In this document: in pieces, positions 31,201 through 40,611 of the stretch
How the letters are laid out: each line of letters starts with the position of its first letter
Numbering within the stretch: the first letter of the stretch is position 1
NCBI RefSeq assembly: GCF_023078275.1
Contig: NC_062982.1
Coordinates: 23,570,695 to 23,634,694 of the forward strand
Length of the DNA stretch: 64,000 bases
From: Leguminivora glycinivorella
Taxonomy: Eukaryota > Arthropoda > Insecta > Lepidoptera > Tortricidae
Direction of reading: 5' to 3'
Translations under genes and position numbers: made by a program
The notes under the pieces: generated by a model
What the model was told of the DNA's origin: nothing
The model's database searches: none
Seen by the model: only the letters and a program-made list of their open reading frames with translations

Positions 31201-34200
31201 TCGTCGACATCTCTTCTAAATACCTAAAACAGGTATGGATGTGTTCCTCGTTATCTCCAGATTACGAATTGACCTGTTTTAGTTTAAGGAGGGGGGACGG
31301 GTTGAGAAAAAGGGGGAGAAAGATGGCGGCCGACCATCATAGATATTTATTCACATCTCGACTCCTATGGCACCAATCTGTTCGTGCAAGGTGTCCTTTG
31401 AAAGCTTATTAAACCTACTTTAATTGTTTTCAAATAACTATACTCATAACAGTAACCGTTTACGAAATATTTGAAAATATGTGTTTTTTTATCGCGCATG
31501 AGTTGCACAAGTACTAGAAAAAATGCGTCTAACTCAATAAACAATAACTTTACCACAATTGATGTTATTATAAAATTTTCGCGTCTATTCATGCTCTTTT
31601 TAAAAATATAAGTTTCATTGGTATATGATAATATATAACCATGTAATTACGAATTTGGTTTAGCAGGAGTCACTCTGCCCGGTCGCAGAAATGGGCGCTG
31701 ACCGTAGTAAAGTATTCAATATTTTTGAGGTCCTATTTTACGGATCCATATGCGAGAGGTATCGTTTCAAAGCTAATTAAACCTACTATATTTTTTTATA
31801 AATAACTATAATCATAAAGGTAGCTGTTTAGAAAATATTTGAAAATATGTGTTTTATAGACCATGAGTCGCACAAGTACCTACTGGTAAAAAATGCTTCT
31901 TAATCAATAAACAACAACTTTTCCGGAATTGATGTTAGTATAAGATTTACGCGGAATTTCGTGCGCTTTCTAATAACATAAGTTTTATTGGTGTATGATA
32001 TTATATAACCAAGTAATTACAAATATGGATAAGTAGAGGCCACAGCGCCCGGCCACGTATGGATGCTGACCGTCGCCAAATTTTCTATATTTTTCAGATC
32101 CTATTTTATTTAACAGGAATCTTTTGAAAGCATATTATGCGTACTATCATTAGTTCTCAATAATTTTAGTTGTAACTGTAGTAGCTAACAAAATATTTGA
32201 AAATATGCATTGGAACCGATGTGAGTAAAACATGCTTCTAGCTCAATGAATTATATTTTTTCCGCAATTGATATAATAACAAAATAAACGGCGAAATGTA
32301 TGACCTTTTCAAATAATAAGTTTTGTCAGTATTGCATAAACAATTAATGTTAATTTATCCATCATACTCACTGCGCACCGTCATATACATGGATGACCAT
32401 TTTCGTTGCCGTGTTCATAATTTTTAAGATTGTATCTTGGTGCATGACCAATAAACAATAACTTTACCGCAAATAATGTTACGATAAGATTTACAGGACA
32501 TTTCATATGCTTTCTAAAAATATAAGTTTTATTGATGTATGATATTATACAACCAAGTAATTACGAATTTGGTTTAGCAGGTGTCACTGCACCCCCGTGA
32601 CGTAAATAAGTGCTAACCGTCGCCTAATTTTACGTATTTCTCAGATCCTATTTTAGCGATCAATTTGTGAGAGGTATCATTTGAAAGCATATTATGCGTA
32701 CTATCGTTACTTTTTAATAATTTTAGTCGTAATTGTAGAAGTTAACAAAATATTTGACAATATGTGTATTTTTACTGTATATGAATAGCATTCGCACTGA
32801 TACGAGTGAAACATGCTTCTAGCTCAATAAATTATATTTTTCTGCAATTGATATAATAACGAAATGAACCGCAAAATGTATGGCCTTTACAAAAAATTAG
32901 TTTTGTTAGTTTTGCCTAAACAATTAATGTTAATTTGTCCACCATACCCACTGCGCACGGTCAATCGTCATATAAACGGATGTCCACCGCCGTTGCCTTA
33001 ATTTTTTCATCATTTTACAGATTTTATTTTACTGATCAATTAAGTATATAAGTAAATTCGATACGTGATAGATTATATTTATTATGAATATACGATTAGT
33101 GAAATAAAATCTGAAAAAGGCAACGACGGTGGACATCCATTTATATGATGGTGCGCAGTAGGTGAGCTGAACAAATTCAAATTAATTGTTTATGCAATAC
33201 AAACCAAACTTATTTTTTGTGTAAGTCATACATTTTCCGTTTATTTTGTTATTATTTCAATTGCGGAAAACTATAATTTATTGAGCTAGAAGCGTGTCTT
33301 ATCAATGCCAATGCTATTCATGCACAGTAAAATACACATATTACTAATCAAATATTTTGTAAACTTCTACAGTTTCGACTTGAAATATTAGAAATAAAGA
33401 TAGTACGCATAATATGCTTTCAAATGATACCTCTCACAAATTTATCAGTAAAATAGGATCTGAGTAACGTAGAAAATTTGGCGACGGTCAGTCAGCACCC
33501 AATATCGTGACAGGGCGCAGTGACCCCTGCTAAACCAAATTCGTAATTACTTGGTCATATATTATCATACACCAATAAAACTTATATTTTTAGAAAGCGC
33601 ATGAAATTTCGCGTAAATTTTATAATAACATTAATTGCGGTAAAGTTATGGTTTATTAAGTTAGAAGCATTTTTTATCTGTATATGTGCAACTCGTGCTC
33701 GAAAAAAAAGTCATGTTTTCAAATATTTTGTAACCAGCTACCTTTATAACTATAGTTATTCAAAAATAATTACAGCAGGTTTAATTTGCTTTCAAATGAT
33801 ACCTCTTACATATGGATCCGTAAAATAAGAACTTAAAAATATTGAATACTTTACTACGGTCAGCGCTCATTTTTATGCGACCGGCGGAATGACCACTACG
33901 AAACAAAATTCGTAATTTAATGGTTATATTATCACTTACCAATAAAACTTATATTTTTAGAAAGCTCATGAATAGTGGCGTAAATTTTATAATTACATCA
34001 ATTGCGGTAACGTTATTGTTTATTGACTTAGAAGCATTTTTTACCAGTACTTGTGCGATTCATGCTCGATAAAAAACACATATTTTCAAATATTATGTAA
34101 ACAGCTACCTTTAATATTATAGTTAAGTGTAAACAATTATAGTAGGTTTAATTATCTTTCAAACGATACCTCTCCTATATGGATCCGTAAAATAAGACCT

Positions 34201-34728
34201 CAAAAATATTGAATACTTTACTACGGTTAGCGCCCGTTTATGCGACCTGGAGGATAACCCCTGCCAAACAAAATTCTTAATTACATGGTTAAATATTATC
34301 ATATACCAATGAAACTTATATTTTTAGAAAGAGCATGAATAGACGCAAAAATTTTATAATAACATCAATTGCGGTAAAGTTATTGTTTATTGAGTTAGAC
34401 GCATTTTTTACTAGTACTTGTGCAATTCATGCGCGATAAAAAAACAAATATTTTCAAATATTTCCTAAACGGTTACTTTTATGAGCATAGTTATTTGAAA
34501 ACAATTAAAGTAGGTTTAATAAGCTTTCAAATGACATCTCGCACGAACAGATTGGTGCCATAGGACTCGAGATGTGAATAAATATCTATGATGGTCGGTC
34601 GCCATCTTTCCCCCCCTTTTTCTCGACCCGTCCCCCCCGCCTTAAACTAAAACAGGTCAATTCGTAATCTGGAGAGGACGAGGAACATATCCATACCTGT
34701 TTTAGGTATTTAGAAGAGATGTCGACGA
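31201..34728. mobile_element. 3.5-kb foldback element with tandem-repeat arms
   Basis: TCGTCGACATCTCTTCTAAA at 31201 is inverted at the right end (to 34728); the first about 200 bp of each arm, including CACATCTCGACTCCTATGGC, are well matched. Each arm (about 1.8 and 1.6 kb, axis near 33050) is then built of degenerate units of about 365 bp. The unit landmark, a short CG-rich block followed by GCTGACCGTCGCC or similar, occurs at about 31670, 32036, 32581 and 32937 on the left and, inverted, at about 33118, 33482, 33858 and 34225 on the right. Other unit landmarks are TATGATATTATATAACCAAG and TATTTGAAAATATGTG. No transposase is present. The 75-codon frames at 31365-31592 (minus) and 33601-33828 (plus) are the same unit translated. 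Confidence 0.8.
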
Positions 34729-34734
34729 AAATCG

Positions 34735-35240
34735 TGAAGGAGACGACTTGTGGCCAAATTGGCTCTAGACTATAGCAGGCAGGGTCACTACCGACAGTAC
34801 CGACTGCGCCAGACCGGTCGTCAAAGAAAAAAATGTATATGAGGAAAATCATTGTATGTTTTATAAATGCAAATTACCAATATTGATGAATGATTAGCAA
34901 AATTTCCATACAATGACTCAGGTTTATTTAAGTAAATGGAATGCAGTGTATAGAAGTTCTGCGAAATCTGTCATGATCTCATGATGTCATTGGTAAATTA
35001 ACGGGTCGTAAAACTTTACACCAGATATGGCAGATCGGCAGAAGGACGTAAGTTAGAGCGAAAAATGCGGACAAAACTGTCCTAAATTGAATGGGATAAG
35101 GGCAAGATAATGATGATGTCATTTAATATGAAAATGCCATTTAAAAGAACTACACAAATGTGCATTTACCGAGATTTGATTCGAACCCAGGACCGTCGGC
35201 ATAGCAGGCAGGACACTATCTATCTAGGCCACAACAGTCG
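34735..35240. repeat. tRNA-like SINE fragments
   Basis: ACGACTTGTGGCCAAATTGG with TATAGCAGGCAGGGTCACTA (34744-34800), and GATTTGATTCGAACCCAGGA with GGCATAGCAGGCAGG (35170-35215), share AGCAGGCAGG and tRNA-like promoter motifs. They appear to be fragments of a related SINE family in different orientations. Boundaries unclear. Confidence 0.35.
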
Positions 35241-35247
35241 TCATTAT

Positions 35248-35484
35248 TAAAGCTCGGCCACACATGCGCGTTTTGAGAGGCGGAGCGTTAGCGGAGCGTC
35301 AGCGGTGCGCCAAACGAACGCTGGCGGTGCGCCCAGCGGACGCCGCCGGGAACTAACGAGCGCGGACTGCGAGCGGAATGCGCGCGGATTGCGAGTGGAA
35401 CGCCAGCGTTCGTCCGGCGCACCGCTATCATTGCGCTCCGCTAACGCTACGCCATCAAAACGCTTTATGTGTGGCGGAGGCTTG
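35248..35484. repeat. GC-rich palindromic MITE (family M1), complete
   Basis: Starts TAAAGCTCGGCCACACATGC and ends TTTATGTGTGGCGGAGGCTT. The interior has GCGGAGCGTTAGCGGAGCGT, GGACGCCGCCGGGAACTAAC and GCGCACCGCTATCATTGCGC. The two halves are inverse to each other with rearranged subrepeats. Confidence 0.85.
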
Positions 35485-35489
35485 AAATG

Positions 35490-36420
35490 ATAGATACGAT
35501 GGCTATTCCTTTCAATTTCAATTACAGAAACACAAACTTATGACTAACAACTTGAGTCATCTGATCAATTATGAGTATTAAAACAATCGATCAAACAATT
35601 AAGACATTTAAGAGCCGTAGGCTGGTTACAGTTAGCCAGTGGGCATACTTTTACAAGGGCCTATGCGTTAGAAATTGATCAGTCACGGTTATAAACATGT
35701 ATACAAAGTTTAATGGCGTTGAGGTTGGAAAGTGTGTAGATGTTTATGAGGATGGACGGGTTTGTCGTTGCCCTTTCGTGTGCGTAGGTGTGGCGTAGGC
35801 TTGGCGGGAAATGGTGTGCTAGATGCAGTTCGATGTCTGGTAGGGTTACCAATGTTACCATATGGGGAAATAGGTTTAACGAAGACAGAGTCCACAAATG
35901 AGTAATCCGGTATGACAGTTTGAACCCATTTGTGTGAATGGAAACAGACTAGTCATCCATTACGTTACATTGCAAATTCCGAACACTACCCTACAAATCC
36001 TATCATTTCCTGAACTACTCCAAAATCACGATCACCTTCTAAATGGCCTGATTTATTGCATGCAATTTCGCTCAATTTACAAAACAAGAAATGATGTACA
36101 GACAACAGTGGGTATGGGCTTCGTACCTACTGTTAGCATCCTCTCTAAACGCACTATTAAAACATAAAGGGTAGTTGAAGATTGAATATAGAAAAGTGGC
36201 GGTAGATGTGCGCAGGGCGGCCATTAGGCGATTGACGAAGAACTCGAGGGAAATAGGATAGACAATTGTATCTGATGTACTTATAAATAAGATTATCAAG
36301 AATACAAAGTACTGTTTCAAAGGCGTTCGTCTTATTTATCCGAGGACTTCTCACACTACCAATAATTATATCAGATGATTTGTATATAAAACACTGATTC
36401 AAACTTTCACGATTTTTACA
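35490..36420. other. no gene recognised
   Basis: Several short overlapping frames occur on both strands (60-88 codons), without recognisable domains or splice support. No repeat boundaries found. Confidence 0.35.
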
Positions 36421-36425
36421 CATAT

Positions 36426-36595
36426 TTAAAATTGCAAACGGGACTTAATCGCGTATTTACTATGTTTTAAACACTATGTTTTAAACACTAACCTCCGACG
36501 TTTCAAGGACGGCATTGTCCCCGTGGTCTCGGAGCAGACTGCTCCGAGACCAAAAACATAGTAAATACGCGATTAAGTCCCGTTTGCAATTTTAA
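36426..36595. repeat. palindromic element, 42-bp arms, possibly a Penelope-like terminal repeat
   Basis: TTAAAATTGCAAACGGGACT through GTATTTACTATGTTTT is exactly inverted at about 36553-36595. The centre holds a tandem copy of TATGTTTTAAACACTA, the block CCTCCGACGTTTCAAGGACG and an inner hairpin GGTCTCGGAGCAGACTGCTC (36526-36552). The TCCGACGTTTC motif resembles CCCGATATTTCGAC in the Penelope-like ends at 19.8 kb in position, but the family assignment is a guess. Confidence 0.55.
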
Positions 36596-37104
36596 TTTGT
36601 ATATACTTTGATATTTACAGCTAAATACTAGTACGTATGGCATTTTGATAAAAATATAATTTATATTGAAGAATTCATAGAATTGATTTATATCTTATAA
36701 ATAGGTGCAATGGCTTCCCTTGTAAACAGGAAGTTACACTATCGTCCAATAATGAATAGGTAATCTTTAAAAATTGAGATAACATTCTACTAAAAACCTT
36801 ATCAGTTCCCAATTAAACGAGTAGCAGATTTGCACAAGTCATGAAAGGCCACGTTGGCAAGAAATACCTGAGTCGGCCTTTAAAACATACAATTGTCAAA
36901 CTTATTTGTTCCAAACGTAAGATATAAAATGCAATGTGTTTTGGGTTATTGCACAACGTTAACACAAGTGCTAATCAGTGTGCCTAGCCAACCTCACAAT
37001 CGCTGACACTTTTACGTATCGTAGCTAGCTCGCGTCGCACCTATATACGGAAGTGCGATAGAAAGTGATAACTACGATAGAATGCGTAGCAATATGAAAT
37101 GAAG

Positions 37105-37165
37105 CAAACGAGCAGACAGGTCACCTGATGGTCAGCGACCACCACCGCCCATGGACATCGGAAAC
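37105..37165 (+). repeat. SINE body fragment (family S4-like)
   Basis: GACAGGTCACCTGATGGTCA, CCACCACCGCCCATGGACAT is a common lepidopteran retroelement block also seen, diverged, in the 30283-30513 SINE. No head or tail is attached. Confidence 0.45.
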
Positions 37166-37171
37166 ACCAGT

Positions 37172-37388
37172 GGCCCGTTTCTCAGTCGACTGTACAAGCC
37201 TTGTATTATTACAAGTGTGTTTCCATGACAACCCATACGATTTCACAGTTCGCGCACTTGTAATACAAGGCTTGTACCAGTCGACTACAAAGAGATGTAT
37301 TCACTTTTTCACCTTATTACAATGTAAAAACGTGAAAAAGTGGATACATCTCTTTGTAGTCGACTGTACCTTTCGAAAAACGGGCCCC
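37172..37388. repeat. cloverleaf palindrome (three-stem foldback)
   Basis: The outer stem GGCCCGTTT (37172) pairs with AAAAACGGGCC (about 37376-37386). Within it lie two separate hairpins: GTCGACTGTACAAGCCTTGT.. at 37185-37217 with its inverse at 37255-37285, and GTCGACTACAAAGAGATGTA.. at 37280-37312 with its inverse at 37332-37364. All stems meet at GTCGAC sites, so the single strand would fold as a multi-arm junction. Confidence 0.7.
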
Positions 37389-37464
37389 AGATAGGTCGGA
37401 GTTGCGTTGCCGGTCTTTAAGATCCTCAAACTGGTGGGAACAGGGCACAAAGCCGTAACAGCGT

Positions 37465-37685
37465 GTTATCGTAATAGCTAGTTGTCACTATCTCTCTTCC
37501 GTATTGGCGCGACAGAGCCGGACTGCATTTCGGCGTCTATCGTCAACGATTGTCATTTCGGCTACGGCAGCAGATCAAGTAGCGAGACTATTACCCTTCA
37601 TATGCTCTTGCGCAGCGCTGCGCTGATTCACAAGCTATATGCAGAGACAATGTGGCTAATAGCTATCTGACGGCACTGCAGTCAG
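37465..37685. repeat. unnamed interspersed repeat fragment
   Basis: CTCTTCCGTATTGGCGCGAC followed by AGAGCCGGACTGC and GTCAACGATTGTCATTTCGG is similar to about 8335-8440. CTGACGGCACTGCAGTCAGTG near the end is a small palindrome. Class unknown. Confidence 0.35.
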
Positions 37686-37973
37686 TGCAGGCTATTAATA
37701 GTTAGCGCCGGCGCTACGTAAAGGCCAAGATTTATCATCTAGCGTTTCGCAGAAATGTCACTTGTTGCATCACGGCGGGGCAGTGGTTCTTAACCTTTGT
37801 TAGCCTCATGACCTATTTGAGAACCTTTAATTAAGAATAATTACAATACAGTAATTTTAACACTACTTATACTCGTATCATCCTCAAAGGGTTTATTATT
37901 GTAGTATTTATTGCTCGCATGCTTGTTGGGTGTATTGGATAAGACTAGCTCAGGACCGGGACAAATGGCCCAC

Positions 37974-38169
37974 TAAAGCCTCCGCCGCACATAAAGCGAT
38001 TTGATAGCTTAGCGTTAGCGGAGCGGAATGCGCGCTGAATGCGCGCGCAATCCGCGCTCGTTAGTTCCCGCCGGCGTCCGCTGGGCGCAACGCCAGCGTC
38101 CGTCCGGCGCACCGCTATCATTGCGCTCCGCCTGCGCTCTCAAAACGCGCATGTGTGGCCGAGCTTTAA
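37974..38169. repeat. GC-rich palindromic MITE (family M1)
   Basis: TAAAGCCTCCGCCGCACATA at the left, GCATGTGTGGCCGAGCTTTA at the right. The interior includes AATCCGCGCTCGTTAGTTCC and CGCCAGCGTCCGTCCGGCGC. The left half is shorter than in 35248-35484. Confidence 0.85.
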
Positions 38170-38422
38170 GGGTGAGGTCACATCTATCAGCATCAGCCGT
38201 GGTATGAGAAATTGCTCGTTTGTATGAAAATGCGTATGCGTATTTCAGCTTTCCGCTGCGTACGCGTCGATGCTGTTATAGATGTGACCACCTTGAAAGC
38301 ATATGCTCAGTACAGTATTCTGAACCTACGGCCCCTTAAATAATTCAAGTAAAATACCGCTGTTCTATCACACGTCTACAATAAAACCTGTGATCTTTCC
38401 GCATGTACATATAATTTAATGT

Positions 38423-38724
38423 TTTTTTTTTTTTTTTTTATCTGCCATCGGCTATGCTTAGCCATAATCAGATTTTTTGTGTATATATTATAAGTTGGAG
38501 AGGTATTCCATTAAACACTCTCTCATGATGTTCCTAGAATTTTATCTTCTAGTGCCTCTGGTCCAGACGCAGTATCTCCCATCTTTTAAGCCTGCTCGGG
38601 TTGTCGTTAGTGTTCACCAGGTCCCTCGCAAGTTGGTTTGTATGTTTTTCAGACGTTCTTTGTACTTGATACAATATCTGTTGACCTCCTCTTTTATAGT
38701 TGGCATTTTTATGTACTCATGTAT
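38423..38724 (-). mobile_element. 5'-truncated Jockey-like LINE with polyA and 13-bp target duplication
   Basis: TATAATTTAATGT at 38410-38422 recurs at 38725-38737. On the minus strand the insertion contains the end of a reverse transcriptase frame, 3' UTR, then a polyA (plus-strand T run 38423-38440). Its short length (302 bp) reflects abortive reverse transcription, typical of LINEs. Confidence 0.8.
38549..38705 (-). pseudogene. Jockey-like reverse transcriptase C-terminus
   Basis: The minus strand reads PTIKEEVNRYCIKYKERLKN and then, after a one-base shift in an A run near 38648, KHTNQLARDLVN and NPSRLKRWEILRLDQRH to a stop at 38549. The N-x-L...RRLKR-x(3-4)-L pattern is that of Jockey-clade LINE C-termini. 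Frameshifted and lacking everything upstream. Confidence 0.7.
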
Positions 38725-39371
38725 TATAATTTAATGTAAAATGGAAACACATTAGCGTGCAAGACAGGCGACACTTCCTCGGAGGCCGCTTCTCCGATAT
38801 CAAAGGCGTTATGAAACCGAATAACCTAGAACAGATTATATTTAGAACGTGTATTGAAAGGTTTATTACGTTTATGAAAGTTTGATTTGAATTATTAGCG
38901 GAAATGTCTTTGAAATGAGAGGAGTAAAATTAAGATTTCCTCATGTACTTTGAACCAATCTGAATCCTAGGCCACTGTAGAACCCTTTCATAGTAAAAGT
39001 CAAACTGACTTCTGTAGCAAATAAAGCACGGTGTCAATACGACAGGGTTCTAGACTGATCTAAGATGCGAATTGGCTGACTGTATTTAGCGTGTCAAGTG
39101 ATTCTTAGTCAAAATGTTGTCCGTCATATTCACTCACAGCTTGCAGCTTTCGGGTGTTTCGGGCGTCAATTTTTGTAGGTTGACGTCAAAGAAAACATAA
39201 AATATCCGTGATCGTTACGTGATATTTAATTGCAACAACATAAACATTATGAACACTCAAGGGCCTGAGAGATATTTCCTATTACATGTAAGTACAAAAT
39301 GTGACACGCTCGGCCCCTATACAAATATATTATGAACTTATTTCTTCTATCTAAATATAGTTCTGTACAAC

Positions 39372-39540
39372 TAGGGAACAAATCAAATTATTTTATTGAA
39401 TATTATTGATTTGTTTTTTTTTTAAGTATAGTCACACTACTCGCGTAAGCTGAAGACCCGAGTTCGATTCCTGGCTCGGACACCAGTGGGCCTTGCCGTT
39501 TTTTCTTTCGTGTATGATATCTATTTCAATTTATAATAAA
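39372..39540 (+). mobile_element. SINE family S3, rearranged partial copy
   Basis: GGGAACAAATCAAATTATTT (the tail palindrome) is joined to a truncated tRNA-like head, CGTAAGCTGAAGACCCGAGT then TCGATTCCTGGCTCGGACAC, and to CAGTGGGCCTTGCCG plus TTTCTTTCGTGTATGATATC. In the 20604-21343 copies the tail palindrome lies at the far end from the head, so this copy is rearranged or is a chimera. Confidence 0.6.
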
Positions 39541-39892
39541 TATAGTTCTGTATTTAGATCACACTTTCTGTTAGTAAACAAACATTTTTACAAAACAAAA
39601 TAAACCGAATAGAATGTCGATTCGGAACGATATTTAAACAGGAAACGAACCAGAAATAATCCGAAATAAATGTGAAGAATTTTATTCTTGAATTTGACGT
39701 GTTCGTTAACATATTTATTGTAAATAAAACGCGTTTTTTGTTAATAACTGAACTTACTTCCGTGTACGAAAGCTCAGAGTTACACATTAAGAAACCGTCA
39801 TCGTCTGTCCTTAAGAGGAAAAGACCGACCTCCTAAAATCGTTGTCTCTATTTCTCTCCCTGGATCCTACCGTTATAGAAAGTCCATACTAA

Positions 39893-40124
39893 TATTGTAA
39901 ATGGGAAAGTGTGTGTATCTATTTGTTTGTCCGTCTTTCACAGCAAAACAGAGCAACGAATTCAAGTGATTTTTTTAAGTCGAGATAGTTGGAAGGGATG
40001 GAGAGAGACATAGGTTATTTTTTGTCTCTTTCTAACCCCCCGGATCCCTAAAATGGGGAGTGAAAGTATGGAGCATTCCGCAATTTCCGAATTTAGCGCG
40101 AGCGAAGCCGAGGGCAAAAGCTAG
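39893..40124 (+). mobile_element. Lep1-like non-autonomous Helitron
   Basis: 5' end TCCATACTAATATTGTAAAT and 3' end GCGAGCGAAGCCGAGGGCAA followed by AAGCTAG, with T immediately after. These are the TC start and CTAG end of lepidopteran Lep1 Helitrons. No terminal inverted repeats or target duplication, as expected for rolling-circle elements. No coding capacity. Confidence 0.85.
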
Positions 40125-40553
40125 TATTACATAATATGTAATACTATATGCGATATACTATATGCGATTTCATGTACTGCGGCAGCTGCAAAGAAAAGTG
40201 ACCGTCCATGCATAGTTTGTATGCAAATATACTCGTACTAAGCGAATAGTATGGTACCTTTTTACACCATAGCTAAGTTCCAAAATCAAATTATGGAATT
40301 TCTAATTATTAACGGAACCTTTGAAAAATTTGGTAACCGGCACAAGACACATGGAAACCCCGAATTTGGAATCCCAAAACCCCGGCATGTCAACAGGTTT
40401 TTAATTTAGCGAGTCTGTTCGTCGGTTGATCGCGTCGTGCGGGCCTGGTACGTATGAATTTTTGAACCCGGACCGGGACTATAAATGAAATCTCGCCCGG
40501 ACACACCGGATGCCCTAAACCAGGATTATGCGATTTTCTAGATTGTTCCTTAC
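40125..40553. other. no gene recognised
   Basis: Contains short direct repeats TATATGCGATATACTATATG near 40145. Otherwise unassigned. Confidence 0.35.
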
Positions 40554-40611
40554 CTAATACAAATATAGCACCAGGTCCGTAAATACGCAAACGTTCTCCC
40601 TGAGTTCTCAT
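40554..40611 (-). CDS. candidate first coding exon of an unidentified minus-strand gene
   Basis: An ATG at 40611 opens 58 nt reading MRTQGERLRIYGPGAIFVLG and reaching a GTATTAG|GTAAGG donor (GT at 40553-40552), phase 1. A basic start followed by a hydrophobic run could be the beginning of a signal anchor whose remainder lies in the next exon. No family is recognised and the exon is very short, so chance remains likely. Confidence 0.22.

Noticed and set aside
31365..33828. Paired 75-codon frames in the foldback arms
   Set aside because: They are translations of the same AT-rich tandem unit. Other units in the same arms carry interruptions. No protein family is recognised.
35305..35490. Arg-rich open frames across the CpG-rich MITEs (also 38039-38227, 45374-45595, 61603-61999)
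   Set aside because: The frames arise from GC-rich palindromic repeats and recur only because the MITE recurs.
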